Shown here: in pieces, positions 36,201 through 45,566 of the stretch
How the letters are laid out: the number at the start of each line of letters is the position of its first letter
Position numbering within the stretch: the first letter of the stretch is position 1
Source: Lagierella sp.
GTDB lineage: Bacteria > Bacillota > Clostridia > Tissierellales > Peptoniphilaceae
Length of the DNA stretch: 64,000 bases
Direction of reading: 5' to 3'
Assembly: GCF_029983815.1 (NCBI RefSeq)
Contig: NZ_JASBYU010000004.1
Location: 1-64,000 of the forward strand
Notes under the pieces: generated by a model
Databases searched by the model: none
Seen by the model: only the letters and a program-made list of their open reading frames with translations
Told to the model about the DNA's origin: nothing
Translations under genes and position numbers: made by a program

Positions 36201-37529
36201 TTACTTTTTAAGGTCTGAAACCAATATATTTGGAACCGTATAATATTTTCTTGCTCCTGATATCAGACTTTCCTTTCCTATTCTAGTGTAGGGTGCAATA
36301 AATTTTTCATCGTATATAAACATTCCCAAGACTACACCAAAATCTGAAACTTTAAGTTTTCCCTGTGAATCAAATTCTACAAATTTCAAAGGCTCCATAT
36401 CGTAGTACTCCTGGTATATATAGCCCTTGTTTAGGATTTTTTTCAAAATCTTTTCATATTCTTCATTGCTATGTTCCCTACCTGTATAAATACCTTTAGA
36501 AGCGTAGGAGTCTATGGGTTTTAGTATATAATCGTCTTTATTTTCTAAGACTTTCTTAAAATCTTTTTCACTTTCAAATTTATAGGTCTTTGGTATTGCC
36601 CTGTCTAAAAATAAAATCTCATCTTCTTCAAGAAAGGCCTTTGTCTCATCCTTTAATAGGATTTCAAAGATTGGCTTAATGTGCATTAACTGGGATCTAA
36701 AAGATCCTAGCATCATAAAGGCATTGTCTAAATAAGCCTCGATAAAAGGCTGTACCTCTTCATATTTATCCATGATTTCCACAGTGACAGCTCTTCTATA
36801 TACCAAGTCAATGTCAAAGTCACCTTTATGAAGTTTACCATTGGAGTATTCTAAATCCCTAATATCTATAATTTCACAGTCCACCTCAGCATTTAAGTAT
36901 GCTTTTTTAAAGGCTTCAAATTCAAAAGGGGTTCCAATGTCTAAAAAGTCCACAATTGCAATATTAGGTTTTTCAATGCTGCTATTTCTCCTAAATATAT
37001 CCAAGGATGCCTTAACCCATGAGTTGATTAGATCGACATTCTCTAAATTATAGTACTTTGAAAGCTCCTTCATGGCTAAAGTATCAAGCAATATGGGGCC
37101 AACTTCATTGTCTTCATTCATTGCAGAAGAACCGTCTGTATTAAACTCAACAAATTTAAACTTATCTATAGAATTATAAAAAATATCATAACGACAAATT
37201 GGAGCTGGTATCTCATAACCGGGGTCGTGAAGGATGAGTTTTTCAAGTTTAGGTGAAAAATCAAATAATTTTCTGTAGTCCTCGTCTTCTATATACCTTT
37301 TGGTCACCTTTCTAGTTATCTTCATCAATTTATCCGCTATCTTTCCCAGGTTATCCCTGGTCTTTTCATCATAGAACAATCCTTGATATGTGACAGGAAC
37401 TGGCTCTCCATGATAGATGGCGTTGGACTTTGAAACTTCATCTAACATCTTCAAATAGTCCTTATAGTATTTTTCTTCATCTTTTTTTATTATTTCAAGG
37501 TACTTATCAAAATATTCCTGATTATACAA
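36201..37529 (-). CDS. ATP-grasp protein, glutathionylspermidine synthase-like
   Basis: 442 residues of the circularly permuted ATP-grasp type that joins an amine to a carboxylate. Recognisable parts are FVEFNTDGSSAMNEDNEVGP near 130, DFLDIGTPFEFEAF, DLVYRRAVTVEI at about 245, and the ATP site DDYILKPIDSYASKGIYTG at about 355. The TTG start follows GGAGG by 7 bp and lies just after the stop of the glutamate-cysteine ligase gene. The pairing suggests that it extends gamma-glutamylcysteine, but the second amine (glycine or another) is not known. Confidence 0.8.
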   Translation of the reverse strand: MYNQEYFDKYLEIIKKDEEKYYKDYLKMLDEVSKSNAIYHGEPVPVTYQGLFYDEKTRDNLGKIADKLMKITRKVTKRYIEDEDYRKLFDFSPKLEKLILHDPGYEIPAPICRYDIFYNSIDKFKFVEFNTDGSSAMNEDNEVGPILLDTLAMKELSKYYNLENVDLINSWVKASLDIFRRNSSIEKPNIAIVDFLDIGTPFEFEAFKKAYLNAEVDCEIIDIRDLEYSNGKLHKGDFDIDLVYRRAVTVEIMDKYEEVQPFIEAYLDNAFMMLGSFRSQLMHIKPIFEILLKDETKAFLEEDEILFLDRAIPKTYKFESEKDFKKVLENKDDYILKPIDSYASKGIYTGREHSNEEYEKILKKILNKGYIYQEYYDMEPLKFVEFDSQGKLKVSDFGVVLGMFIYDEKFIAPYTRIGKESLISGARKYYTVPNILVSDLKK

Positions 37530-37531
37530 TA

Positions 37532-38830
37532 TTAAGCCTCCGGTCTTATCTTAACGAAATCTATTGCTTTTAAAATTCCGTCTTTCTTATATAACTTTTC
37601 AAATTCATCCCTAGGTGTTATGGACTTTTCCACAAGGGGTCTTAAAGGTTCCAAATACTTCTTGTCTATTTCATCGAGACCATTATATGCCATTTCAAAT
37701 AAAATTTGAGAAAGCTCCTTTAAAGTCTTTCCAAGATACTTTGCATTTAGTCCCTGGTCAATAATGTCAGATTTTGCCTTTATAGCCTCTTTATAAGTAG
37801 TTTTCCCACCAAGCTCTTTGAGCTTTTTCAAATTGTCTTCATCATAGAAGAGACCTTTAATAAGTGCCGGTATTGAAAAGTTCAAAGGAAATGGGACTGC
37901 GTCAAACATCCTTACTTCAATATATTTTTTAACTCTAATATCTGGAAAAACTATAGATAGGGCATGAAAGATAAGTTCCTCGTCCAACTCTACTTTTTCT
38001 ACCACTTCCCTTAAGGTCTTATTTCCTGTCGATACAGTACTCTTACCCTCTGGTCTAAAGATAATAGGCGTATTCCAAATCTTTCTAGCATACTTTTCAT
38101 AGGACAAGTCCTCATCAAAGGCTATCTCAAACAAACCAGACCTTTCCACATCGGTGTTTTCCCAAATCTTTTGTCTAATGGTGTGTAATTTAGTAGGATT
38201 TCCTTGAAAAATATATGCGTTGTCAAACATTCCATAAAATACTGGAGTGAATACATTTAGAAGATAGTACTTTAGTTTAAAATCCTCTTCATTTTCAAAG
38301 TCGATGGTGGTTTGAACAGAAGCTGTACCCTTCATCATATTGTGGGCCATATTTCCCTGACTTTTAAAATAATTGAACATATGATCATATCTCTTCTTTG
38401 GAAGTATTTTTATATCCTCAATCTTTGTAACAGGATGATAACCTAAAGCAACCAAGGATTGGTCCTTCTCTTCTATATGCTCTAGGACGTTAGGCATAAA
38501 ATCTAAGTAAATTTTTTCTAAGTCCGCCACAGTCCTTTGGGCTTTGATTGCTATTTCAAACTGACTTCCCGGTTCTGTACTAACGTCCACCAGGTCCGAA
38601 TCCAAGCTAAGGGTATATCCATTTTCCTGAGCAGCTTTGAATCCATATTTTTCTTTGAGAAAATCCAAAGTCTCTCCAACTCCATTTTCTCCATAATAAC
38701 TAATAGACTTTCCATCTTCATTGGAAATGGTAAAATGTTCCATTTCAACTCCAATAGAAAAGTCTTCTCTCTTTTTCTCTCCGGACTTGATATAGTCCCG
38801 GATTTTATTTATATTCTCTTGTTCATTCAT
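37532..38830 (-). CDS. Glutamate-cysteine ligase (GCS2/GshA family)
   Basis: 432 residues. The N-terminal FSIGVEMEHFTIS strand with its catalytic acidic residues, LDSDLVDVSTEPGSQFEIA, LGYHPVT, YFKSQGNMAHNMMKGTASVQTTIDF and IRVKKYIEVRMFDAVPF are those of the GCS2/plant-type gamma-glutamylcysteine ligases (GshA/EgtA). Expected reaction: ATP-dependent joining of glutamate and cysteine. Followed by the ATP-grasp gene and preceded by ybaK. Thiol synthesis in a presumed strict anaerobe is notable. Confidence 0.85.
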   Translation of the reverse strand: MNEQENINKIRDYIKSGEKKREDFSIGVEMEHFTISNEDGKSISYYGENGVGETLDFLKEKYGFKAAQENGYTLSLDSDLVDVSTEPGSQFEIAIKAQRTVADLEKIYLDFMPNVLEHIEEKDQSLVALGYHPVTKIEDIKILPKKRYDHMFNYFKSQGNMAHNMMKGTASVQTTIDFENEEDFKLKYYLLNVFTPVFYGMFDNAYIFQGNPTKLHTIRQKIWENTDVERSGLFEIAFDEDLSYEKYARKIWNTPIIFRPEGKSTVSTGNKTLREVVEKVELDEELIFHALSIVFPDIRVKKYIEVRMFDAVPFPLNFSIPALIKGLFYDEDNLKKLKELGGKTTYKEAIKAKSDIIDQGLNAKYLGKTLKELSQILFEMAYNGLDEIDKKYLEPLRPLVEKSITPRDEFEKLYKKDGILKAIDFVKIRPEA

Positions 38831-38838
38831 AAGATCTC

Positions 38839-39318
38839 CTACTTTGTTATATCTTCAAATTTACCATTTATTAAATTTATCAATTCATCTGGCGCTATCT
38901 TTAATTGTACCCCAATTTTACCCCCTGAAACATAGATATATTCCTGCAGGGTGGCTGATTTATCGACAACAGTAGGAAATTGCTTTTTCATTCCAATGGG
39001 AGAACAGCCTCCCCTGATATAGCCTGTGATAAATTTTAAATCCCTTAAATGAAGCATCTCTATCTTCTTTTCCCCAACTGAACTTGCAGCCTTTTTCAAG
39101 TCCAGTTCCCTATCTACGGGAATGACAAAGACATAGTTTCCTTCTCTTCCTAAGGTTACCAAGGTCTTAAAAACTCTATTTGTCGGTTCATTTAATTTAT
39201 TTGCCACAGATATGCCATCGATGTCCTCTCCAGGATCATAAGTAAAATATTCAAAATTTACATTATTGGCTTCTAAAATTCTAATTGCATTGGTCTTAAC
39301 TTTTTTAATGGTAATCAC
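38839..39318 (-). CDS. ybaK: Cys-tRNA(Pro) deacylase (YbaK/EbsC)
   Basis: Hydrolyses cysteine mischarged on tRNA-Pro. About 156-159 residues of the YbaK fold with KTNAIRILEANNVNFEY at the start, FKTLVTLGREGNYVFVIPVD carrying the conserved Lys, and GGCSPIGMKKQFPT. The start is unusual: the GTG at 39318 lies within AAGGTGAT, the apparent Shine-Dalgarno. The codon at the spacing seen in neighbouring genes is an ATT at 39309, which also matches where family members begin. Confidence 0.92.
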   Translation of the reverse strand: MITIKKVKTNAIRILEANNVNFEYFTYDPGEDIDGISVANKLNEPTNRVFKTLVTLGREGNYVFVIPVDRELDLKKAASSVGEKKIEMLHLRDLKFITGYIRGGCSPIGMKKQFPTVVDKSATLQEYIYVSGGKIGVQLKIAPDELINLINGKFEDITK

Positions 39319-39330
39319 CTTCTCAATATT

Positions 39331-39339
39331 ATTATAACA
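39331..39339 (-). promoter_or_regulatory. Extended -10 promoter before ybaK-gshA
   Basis: TGTTATAAT on the minus strand, a perfect extended -10 box close to the ybaK start. No -35 consensus is seen. Confidence 0.5.
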
Positions 39340-39370
39340 GATATAAAAATCACAAAGACTTTAGTGAACT

Positions 39371-39399
39371 TTGTACTATAAATGGGTAAATGTTATTAC
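39371..39399 (+). promoter_or_regulatory. Promoter of the metallo-hydrolase gene
   Basis: TTGTAC (39371-39376), 17-bp spacer, TATTAC (39394-39399), ending 25 bp before the start codon. Confidence 0.5.
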
Positions 39400-39424
39400 A
39401 ATAGAAGAATAATGGGAGGAAGCA

Positions 39425-40198
39425 ATGAAGAAGAATAAAGTTAAAATAACCTTTGTACATCATAGTTGTTTCACAATTGAGACAGAAGAAGTCCTTTTTA
39501 TAATCGACTATTTTAAAAAAGAACTTCCAAAGCCCCCAAAGGATAAAAAGACAATTTTTTTAGTAACCCATGGACATGAAGATCATTTCTCAAAAGAGAT
39601 CTTTAACTATGGAAACTTTAAACAAAACACCTATATCTTGTCAGAAGATTTAAAGGAATTACAAAAAGAGGATAAAATAATCTACTTAATCGATGAAACA
39701 GAAGAAAATAAACAACTACAGACTAAGAAAAAACTTTTCTGCTCGTCCAATATCTTCACAATGAAGCCAGATGAAAAGTTTACCTATCACAATATAAACT
39801 TCTACACCTTTGGATCTACAGATAAGGGAGTTTCATTTTTAGTAGAACTACCCTTTATGACCTTCTTTCACGCCGGCGATTTAAATAACTGGGTTTGGCC
39901 AGAGGATTCTGAGCTGGAACGAGAACAGATGAAAAGGGATTTTCAAAAGGAAATAGACAAGATTCATACAAAGGTGGATGTGGCATTCTTTCCTGTAGAT
40001 CCAAGATTGAAGGAAAATTACGATTTGGGAGTTTCCTATTTAATAAAAAAGATAGCTCCTGACTATCTTTTTCCGATGCATATGTGGAACGACTTTGAAT
40101 TTTCGAAAAAATTTAAAGAAGATTTTAAAGACTCCTACAGTCAAATCTTTGAAATAAAAAAGGATGGAGAAGTTTTTGAGCTTGAAATAGAATCCTAG
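39425..40198 (+). CDS. Metallo-beta-lactamase fold hydrolase (UlaG-like)
   Basis: 257 residues. The metal motif is THGHEDHFSKE near residue 45, with a second ligand region FFHAGDLNNWVWPED and LFPMHMWNDFEFS. This is the small UlaG/L-ascorbate-6-phosphate lactonase-like branch, most members of which have no known substrate. Single gene behind GGGAGG. Confidence 0.85.
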   Translation: MKKNKVKITFVHHSCFTIETEEVLFIIDYFKKELPKPPKDKKTIFLVTHGHEDHFSKEIFNYGNFKQNTYILSEDLKELQKEDKIIYLIDETEENKQLQTKKKLFCSSNIFTMKPDEKFTYHNINFYTFGSTDKGVSFLVELPFMTFFHAGDLNNWVWPEDSELEREQMKRDFQKEIDKIHTKVDVAFFPVDPRLKENYDLGVSYLIKKIAPDYLFPMHMWNDFEFSKKFKEDFKDSYSQIFEIKKDGEVFELEIES

Positions 40199-40230
40199 AT
40201 AATTGAATTGACACTAAAATAAAGCTTTCA

Positions 40231-40268
40231 AATCAAGCACTCAATATTAAAGGTTTGAGTGCTTGATT
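40231..40268. terminator. Bidirectional terminator
   Basis: AATCAAGCACTCAA/TTGAGTGCTTGATT, a 14-bp perfect stem with a 9-nt loop and flanking A/T runs between convergent genes. Confidence 0.9.
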
Positions 40269-40271
40269 CTT

Positions 40272-40517
40272 TTAAATGAAATTTTTAATCCATAAGAAAA
40301 GTGCAAATAATAATAAAATCAAATTTCCAATGGGAATAATCAGATGTACCTTCTCCCCATCCCTTTTATAGATTTTATATTCCTCATATCCATGGTTAAG
40401 TAAAACTATTGCCAATATTACTGTAAATGTGTATTTTGGTACTGGAATTTTTAAGAAATATAGCACAAAGTAAAGCACTATTATTCCAAAGATTACAAAA
40501 CGTCTAAGCTTTTCCAT
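40272..40517 (-). CDS. Small membrane protein
   Basis: 81 residues from the ATG at 40517, which has the consensus AAGGAGG site; an ATG at 40541 lies upstream of that site and is not used. Two or three hydrophobic segments (FVIFGIIVLYFVLYFLKIPVP, FTVILAIVLLNHGYEEYKIY, NLILLLFALFLWIKNFI) make up most of it. I do not recognise the family. Confidence 0.7.
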   Translation of the reverse strand: MEKLRRFVIFGIIVLYFVLYFLKIPVPKYTFTVILAIVLLNHGYEEYKIYKRDGEKVHLIIPIGNLILLLFALFLWIKNFI

Positions 40518-40633
40518 AAAGACCTCCTTTTCTACGTACATTATAGCATTTGTTTTTTTATGACAAGGTTTTCAGTAATGGAAATTTAACTTTTTTACAG
40601 CAAATTTACCTAAAAGTTTTATGACAATTTTAA

Positions 40634-40652
40634 AGGGGAGTTTTACTCCCCT
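40634..40652 (-). terminator. Terminator after the FAD-binding protein gene
   Basis: AGGGGAG/CTCCCCT stem with a 5-nt loop immediately after the stop codon, followed on the minus strand by a T-rich stretch. Confidence 0.75.
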
Positions 40653-40656
40653 CAAA

Positions 40657-42102
40657 CTATTTATTAGCCTTTAACTTTGCAACTTTATGGGCTGTCATTT
40701 GAATCATCATAGTGGAGTTGTTCCTATATTGAACCCCTGATGCTAAAACACCATAGACATGGAAATTGTTCAAAGTTCCATAACGTGGAGAAATGGCCTC
40801 CATTGTCTCAGGAATCACTGTAATTGCCCCATAGTCATCCACCATCAAGTATCTCTTATCTATTAGGGAATGTAGTAGTGGGTTTCTAATTTCAACCCTG
40901 CTTAAGGATGTGTCAAGTCCTGTAGCGTTTAAACAGTAATCATAGACCTGATCATTCACTCTATTTCCCTTTTCATCTACAAGAATAAATCCACCTTCTG
41001 CTTCTTTTACCTCTGTTACTTCCCTAGGCATTTCAAGAATTCCCTTTTCCTTTGCCTCAATTAACATTTCACCAGATTCCATAGGAAGAGGTGAACGGTT
41101 CAAACACATAAATGGATGGTACTTTTCTCTAAACTTCTTTCTATCCTCTAAAGTCATGCTATCCCATACCAAGTTGAAAATTCCATTCATAGGTGGCAGT
41201 AGCGCCTGAACTCTAGCCAGATCATCTGGATTTTCAATATTGTAAACAAGACCTTCAATACCCCCTTGCATATGGGTCTTTAGGAAGTCTTCATAGTTGA
41301 TATCGTGAATTTCAAGCTCTTTAGTAAAGTTTTCATCGAACCATTCAAAGGAAACCCTATTGTAATTTTCCTTTAACTCCTTCTTTAATAAATCCATAGT
41401 CAGATGGGTCACCTTAAGTTGAGTAGGTGCAACCCTTACCGTAGGAATTACACAAGTTCTTGAGAACATCACTACATTTTTAACATTTTTTGTATGAAGC
41501 AGATGACTTACCAAGTCAACAGCAGTTAGACCAGCTCCTACCACAACAACCTTATCATCTTCCTGGATGTCCTTTAGTTTTTCATTTACCGGATATATAT
41601 CCTGAATAAATTTATCCGAAGGTTTCAAATCAAAAATCCTCTTTTGTCCCAGTTCTCCGTTACAAAGGTGAACTTCATCATATACTCTAACATCACCTTT
41701 TTCGTCTTCAACTTCCCAGGAGTCTTCCAGCTTGTCAATTCTTGAAACCAAGGAGAAAATCTTATTGGCACCAGTATTTTTTACAGTCTCCTCCATCCTG
41801 TCCTTAGTGTACTGTCCAAAGACAGCCCTTGGAGAATATCCAGGATATTCTTTATCATTTTCATCATACCAGTCTTTAAAGTCCTCTACCTTTTCATAGT
41901 CATAGGAAAGTTTGTCAGTCTTTAAATTTAAAATCAAATCCCTGGAGTCCTCCCTATAGGGATAACCCCTACCAAAACTCTCCTCTTTGTCATAACAGTC
42001 AAACTGAAACTTACCTAATTCCTCAGGTGAAAACATCTTTTCATAGGCCGCCAATATGGCCATACCAGATGTCCCCATCCCAACTATTGCAATTTTTCGC
42101 AT
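40657..42102 (-). CDS. FAD/NAD(P)-binding oxidoreductase
   Basis: 481 residues. The N-terminal dinucleotide fold is IAIVGMGTSGMAILAAYEK. The segment DKEESFGRGYPYREDSRDLILNL is typical of the NAD_binding_9 group, and a second nucleotide-binding motif, KVVVVGAGLTAVDLVSHLL, lies near residue 185. Relatives are flavoprotein monooxygenases or reductases of unknown substrate. A strong AAGGAGG precedes the ATG. The 150-bp upstream region has several short inverted repeats but no clear promoter. Confidence 0.82.
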   Translation of the reverse strand: MRKIAIVGMGTSGMAILAAYEKMFSPEELGKFQFDCYDKEESFGRGYPYREDSRDLILNLKTDKLSYDYEKVEDFKDWYDENDKEYPGYSPRAVFGQYTKDRMEETVKNTGANKIFSLVSRIDKLEDSWEVEDEKGDVRVYDEVHLCNGELGQKRIFDLKPSDKFIQDIYPVNEKLKDIQEDDKVVVVGAGLTAVDLVSHLLHTKNVKNVVMFSRTCVIPTVRVAPTQLKVTHLTMDLLKKELKENYNRVSFEWFDENFTKELEIHDINYEDFLKTHMQGGIEGLVYNIENPDDLARVQALLPPMNGIFNLVWDSMTLEDRKKFREKYHPFMCLNRSPLPMESGEMLIEAKEKGILEMPREVTEVKEAEGGFILVDEKGNRVNDQVYDYCLNATGLDTSLSRVEIRNPLLHSLIDKRYLMVDDYGAITVIPETMEAISPRYGTLNNFHVYGVLASGVQYRNNSTMMIQMTAHKVAKLKANK

Positions 42103-42217
42103 TTTATCAATCCTCCTTAAGATTGATTACCCTAATAAATACTTCTTAAACTTAAATAGGTATGTATATGGGTAATTACCTTAAGATGGCTTGGTTTTTG
42201 GTGTCACGCCAAATAAA

Positions 42218-42245
42218 AAATGGCCTATTGTCAAATAAGCCATTT
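42218..42245 (-). terminator. Terminator after the DUF1232 gene
   Basis: AAATGGC-TATT paired with AATA-GCCATTT around a GTCA loop, followed on the minus strand by a T-rich tail. Confidence 0.8.
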
Positions 42246-42252
42246 CTCAATC

Positions 42253-42630
42253 CTATTGTTTTTCTTTCCAAATTTTGTATTTATCCAATTCGCCTTGTAT
42301 CTTTTTTATCATATAGGTAAATATTGCTAAGTCGTCTAGAAAACCTATACCGATTATAAAATCTGGGACTATATCCATAGGATTTAGTAGGTATAGAAAG
42401 GATCCTATAATTAGTAGTAGGGATGTTTTTGATACTTCTTTATATTTACCTGTAAGGAAGTCTCCAACTAGTCCAAAGACCGCCGATAAATCCGATTTAA
42501 TTCCGGAAAATTCCTTAACTTTATTGGATTTTGTAACGGATTTTTTAAATAGATTAAAAAATCTATTCTTATTATTTAAAACTCCACTGGATTTTCCCAT
42601 AAGGCTATCTAAAATCTTTTTAGGATTCAT
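42253..42630 (-). CDS. DUF1232 membrane protein
   Basis: 125 residues from the ATG at 42630, which follows GGGGAGGTAATT; codons further upstream overlap the cardiolipin synthase gene and lack a site. A basic N-terminal half leads to the DUF1232 core LLIIGSFLYLLNPMDIVPDFIIGIGFLDDLAIFTYMIK. The family (YkvA type) has no established function. Gap of 49 bp to cardiolipin synthase upstream. Confidence 0.85.
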   Translation of the reverse strand: MNPKKILDSLMGKSSGVLNNKNRFFNLFKKSVTKSNKVKEFSGIKSDLSAVFGLVGDFLTGKYKEVSKTSLLLIIGSFLYLLNPMDIVPDFIIGIGFLDDLAIFTYMIKKIQGELDKYKIWKEKQ

Positions 42631-42679
42631 AATTACCTCCCCTTTTTTATGGGACAAGTAGAACCTTGCCATCTGTCCC

Positions 42680-44248
42680 CTATAGTAATGGTGCAAATAT
42701 CTTGAGAACTTTTCCTATAACTTTTCTTGTGAAAGGTTCGTTTCTTACATCCTCCAAGGTCATCTCCTGTGAGACTTCAAAGGAGTTTAAAAAGTCATTT
42801 TTTATATCCTCAAGACATTGGGTTCTATATAGATATACCCCATTTTCATAATGATGATACAAGGATCTATAATCTAGGTTGATACTTCCTACAACTCCAA
42901 TTTTATCGTCGGATAAAAAGACTTTACTGTGGACAAATCCCGGTGTGTATTCATAGATTTTTACACCTGCTTTTATCAAGTCACGATAATAGGTTTTAGC
43001 TACTGCAAAGATAGTCTTCTTATCTGGAATATGAGGAAGTAAAATCCTAACATCTACTCCCTTTTTGCCTGCAAAGGCCAAGGCCCTAACTATTTCATGG
43101 TCTACAATAAAGTAGGGAGACATGATGTATAGGTACTTTCTTGCTCCATTTATTATATCCATGTAGACGGACTGGCCAACCCTTTCATGGTCGGTGGGTA
43201 TGTCCCCATAGGGTATGATGTATCCGTCGTCACAGGTTGCAGAGCTATTTTTTAAATAGCCTTCAAATTCCTTTTCTCCATCAATATGATGCCACATCTG
43301 TAAAAACATCAGGGTAAAGGACTTTACCGCCCTTCCCTTAATCATGATGCCGTTGTCCTTCCAATGGCCATATCTTTCTACAAGATTTATGTACTCATCG
43401 GAAAGGTTGATACCTCCTGTAAATGCCACTTTACCATCTATTACCATAATCTTTCTGTGGTCCCTATTGTTATAATGGGTTGAGATAAAGGGTTTAAGGG
43501 GTGAAAACATCCTACATTTTATTCCAATTTTCTTTAATTTTTCTGGGTAGTTGTAGGGAAGGTTTGAAAATGTACAGGTTCCATCATACATTACCCGAAC
43601 TTCAACTCCCTGTTCTATCTTATCTTCTAAAATATTTAATATTCTGCCCCACATATATCCTTCTGTGATGATAAAGTACTCGATGAAAATAAAGTCCTCT
43701 GCTTTTTCAAGCTCTTCAATCATATATTTAAAGGTCTCTTCTCCTGTGGAAAAATATTTTGCGTTACTTTCTCTATATATTGGATAATTTGAGGTGTTTT
43801 GGATATAGTTCCCCAATGTGTAAAGCTCTGGGTGTTCCTCCTTTACTTCCTCTAATAACCCATGGTCCTGATCTATGTAGTTTTTGGTCTCTTTGACAAT
43901 GCTATTTACCCTTTTGGTGACAAATTTATTTCCTAAATCGTGGGTTATAAAAATATATAGGACTATTCCCAATAGAGGGAATGCGGATATTAAAAACATC
44001 CAAGTCAATTTTGATGTTGGATCCATGGTCTTATTTATCAACTGAAAGACTATGATGGCTGAGATTACTATTCCTACTATATATAGAATTGAACTATAGG
44101 ACTTTAGCCAACGAAATATGGAGATTAATAATAGCACTTGTAGCACTATAAGTAAAAGTATAATTCCCATTCTACTAAATAGTGCTTTAAAAACTCCCCT
44201 CTTGCCCTTATTTAAAAGTAAAACCTTATTATCATTTAATTTACTCAT
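42680..44248 (-). CDS. cls: Cardiolipin synthase
   Basis: Condenses two phosphatidylglycerols to cardiolipin at the membrane. 522 residues: three N-terminal hydrophobic segments, then two phospholipase D catalytic motifs, HYNNRDHRKIMVIDGKVAFTGG near 255 and FVHSKVFLSDDKIGVVGSIN near 435. The spacing fits Cls of Gram-positive bacteria. Behind GAGGTGG. Confidence 0.94.
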   Translation of the reverse strand: MSKLNDNKVLLLNKGKRGVFKALFSRMGIILLLIVLQVLLLISIFRWLKSYSSILYIVGIVISAIIVFQLINKTMDPTSKLTWMFLISAFPLLGIVLYIFITHDLGNKFVTKRVNSIVKETKNYIDQDHGLLEEVKEEHPELYTLGNYIQNTSNYPIYRESNAKYFSTGEETFKYMIEELEKAEDFIFIEYFIITEGYMWGRILNILEDKIEQGVEVRVMYDGTCTFSNLPYNYPEKLKKIGIKCRMFSPLKPFISTHYNNRDHRKIMVIDGKVAFTGGINLSDEYINLVERYGHWKDNGIMIKGRAVKSFTLMFLQMWHHIDGEKEFEGYLKNSSATCDDGYIIPYGDIPTDHERVGQSVYMDIINGARKYLYIMSPYFIVDHEIVRALAFAGKKGVDVRILLPHIPDKKTIFAVAKTYYRDLIKAGVKIYEYTPGFVHSKVFLSDDKIGVVGSINLDYRSLYHHYENGVYLYRTQCLEDIKNDFLNSFEVSQEMTLEDVRNEPFTRKVIGKVLKIFAPLL

Positions 44249-44349
44249 CTTTCCACCTCGACTATTACCATAATTATAGCAGAATTTAATACAAAGCTTT
44301 AGTTTTTGGGAAATAGATCTACTTTTATTTCTAAAATTCTTTAATTAAA

Positions 44350-44358
44350 TGGTATAAT
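44350..44358 (+). promoter_or_regulatory. Extended -10 promoter before the M20 hydrolase gene
   Basis: TGGTATAAT with a perfect TATAAT, 23 bp before the start codon. Confidence 0.5.
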
Positions 44359-44380
44359 TTCTTTAGAAAGGACGTAGATT

Positions 44381-45556
44381 ATGGATTTGAATAAACTTGA
44401 GCTTGCAAAGTCGGTCTCCGACTATATAATAAATCATCGAAGAAATCTTCATAAAATTCCAGAAATTGGTCTTAATCTGCCTTTGACCATGGAGTATGTG
44501 ACAAAGGAACTTAGAAAACTAGGCATAGAATACGAAGAGTTTGAAGACATCTCCTGCATTGTAGGTGTGATCAAAGGTGAAAGGTCCGGTAAAACCATTT
44601 CACTTAGGGCCGATATGGATGGCCTTCCCATTATAGAAAACACAAACCTCACCTTTACTTCAACAAATGGCAATATGCACGCCTGCGGCCACGACAGCCA
44701 TACCGCCATCCTCCTTGGTGCAGCAAAGCTATTACAAGATCTTAAAAGTGAACTTGTTGGCAGTGTAAAACTGATATTCCAAGGTGGAGAGGAATATCCC
44801 GGAGGGGCAAAGCCTTTAATTGAGAGGGGCATTTTAAAGGATGTTTCTGCAATTTTAGGTCTTCATGGAGGTATTATTGATCCAAGTATTCCAAAGGGAC
44901 ATATAGGTTTTAAAACTGGTCCAATCATGGCTTCTATGGATAGATTTTTGATAAAGGTCATTGGGAAAGGCGGTCATGGTGCCCATCCAGAAGATACCAT
45001 AGACTCTATAAATATTGCATGTGAAATAGTTCAGTCCCTCAACAAGATAGTTGCAAGGCAAATTCCTCCAACTGAGCCTGCCATCTTGTCTGTGACGAGA
45101 ATCGATGGTGGTTTTAATCAGAATATTCTCCCAGATATTGTTGAAATTGAGGGAACTTGTAGATCCACCAATGAGGATATTAGACATTTTATCTACAAAA
45201 GAATTGGAGAAGTTTCCTCTGCCATCGCAGCTGGGTACGGTGGCAAGACGGAATATATCTACGATTTTAAATATCCTGCAGTGCAAAATGATGAAGCCTT
45301 TACAAAATTTGTTATAGAGTCCACTAAAAAGTTGGTCGCTCCAAGACTTATCGACATATTAAAAGTTCCAGTAATGGCTTCTGATGACATGTCCTTTTAT
45401 TTGGAGGAGATTCCCGGGACCTATTTTTTTCTTTCAAATCCAAAGGGTGAAAAAGACTTTGTCTCTCATCATAGGTCCGATTTTGATATTGACGAGGACT
45501 TGATGTATCTTGGAGTTGGGGTTTTTGTTCAAGTTTGCCTGGACTATTTAAGTTAG
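44381..45556 (+). CDS. M20-family amidohydrolase
   Basis: 391 residues of the aminoacylase/hippurate hydrolase group. Metal ligands are seen in SLRADMDGLPI, NMHACGHDSHTAILLGAAKLL, FQGGEEYPGGAKPLIERG and LGLHGG. The dimerisation lid includes GGHGAHPEDTIDSINIA. Such enzymes release free acids from N-acyl amino acids or related amides; the precise substrate is not readable. A CPBP protease gene follows. Confidence 0.93.
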   Translation: MDLNKLELAKSVSDYIINHRRNLHKIPEIGLNLPLTMEYVTKELRKLGIEYEEFEDISCIVGVIKGERSGKTISLRADMDGLPIIENTNLTFTSTNGNMHACGHDSHTAILLGAAKLLQDLKSELVGSVKLIFQGGEEYPGGAKPLIERGILKDVSAILGLHGGIIDPSIPKGHIGFKTGPIMASMDRFLIKVIGKGGHGAHPEDTIDSINIACEIVQSLNKIVARQIPPTEPAILSVTRIDGGFNQNILPDIVEIEGTCRSTNEDIRHFIYKRIGEVSSAIAAGYGGKTEYIYDFKYPAVQNDEAFTKFVIESTKKLVAPRLIDILKVPVMASDDMSFYLEEIPGTYFFLSNPKGEKDFVSHHRSDFDIDEDLMYLGVGVFVQVCLDYLS

Positions 45557-45566
45557 AGTGATTACA

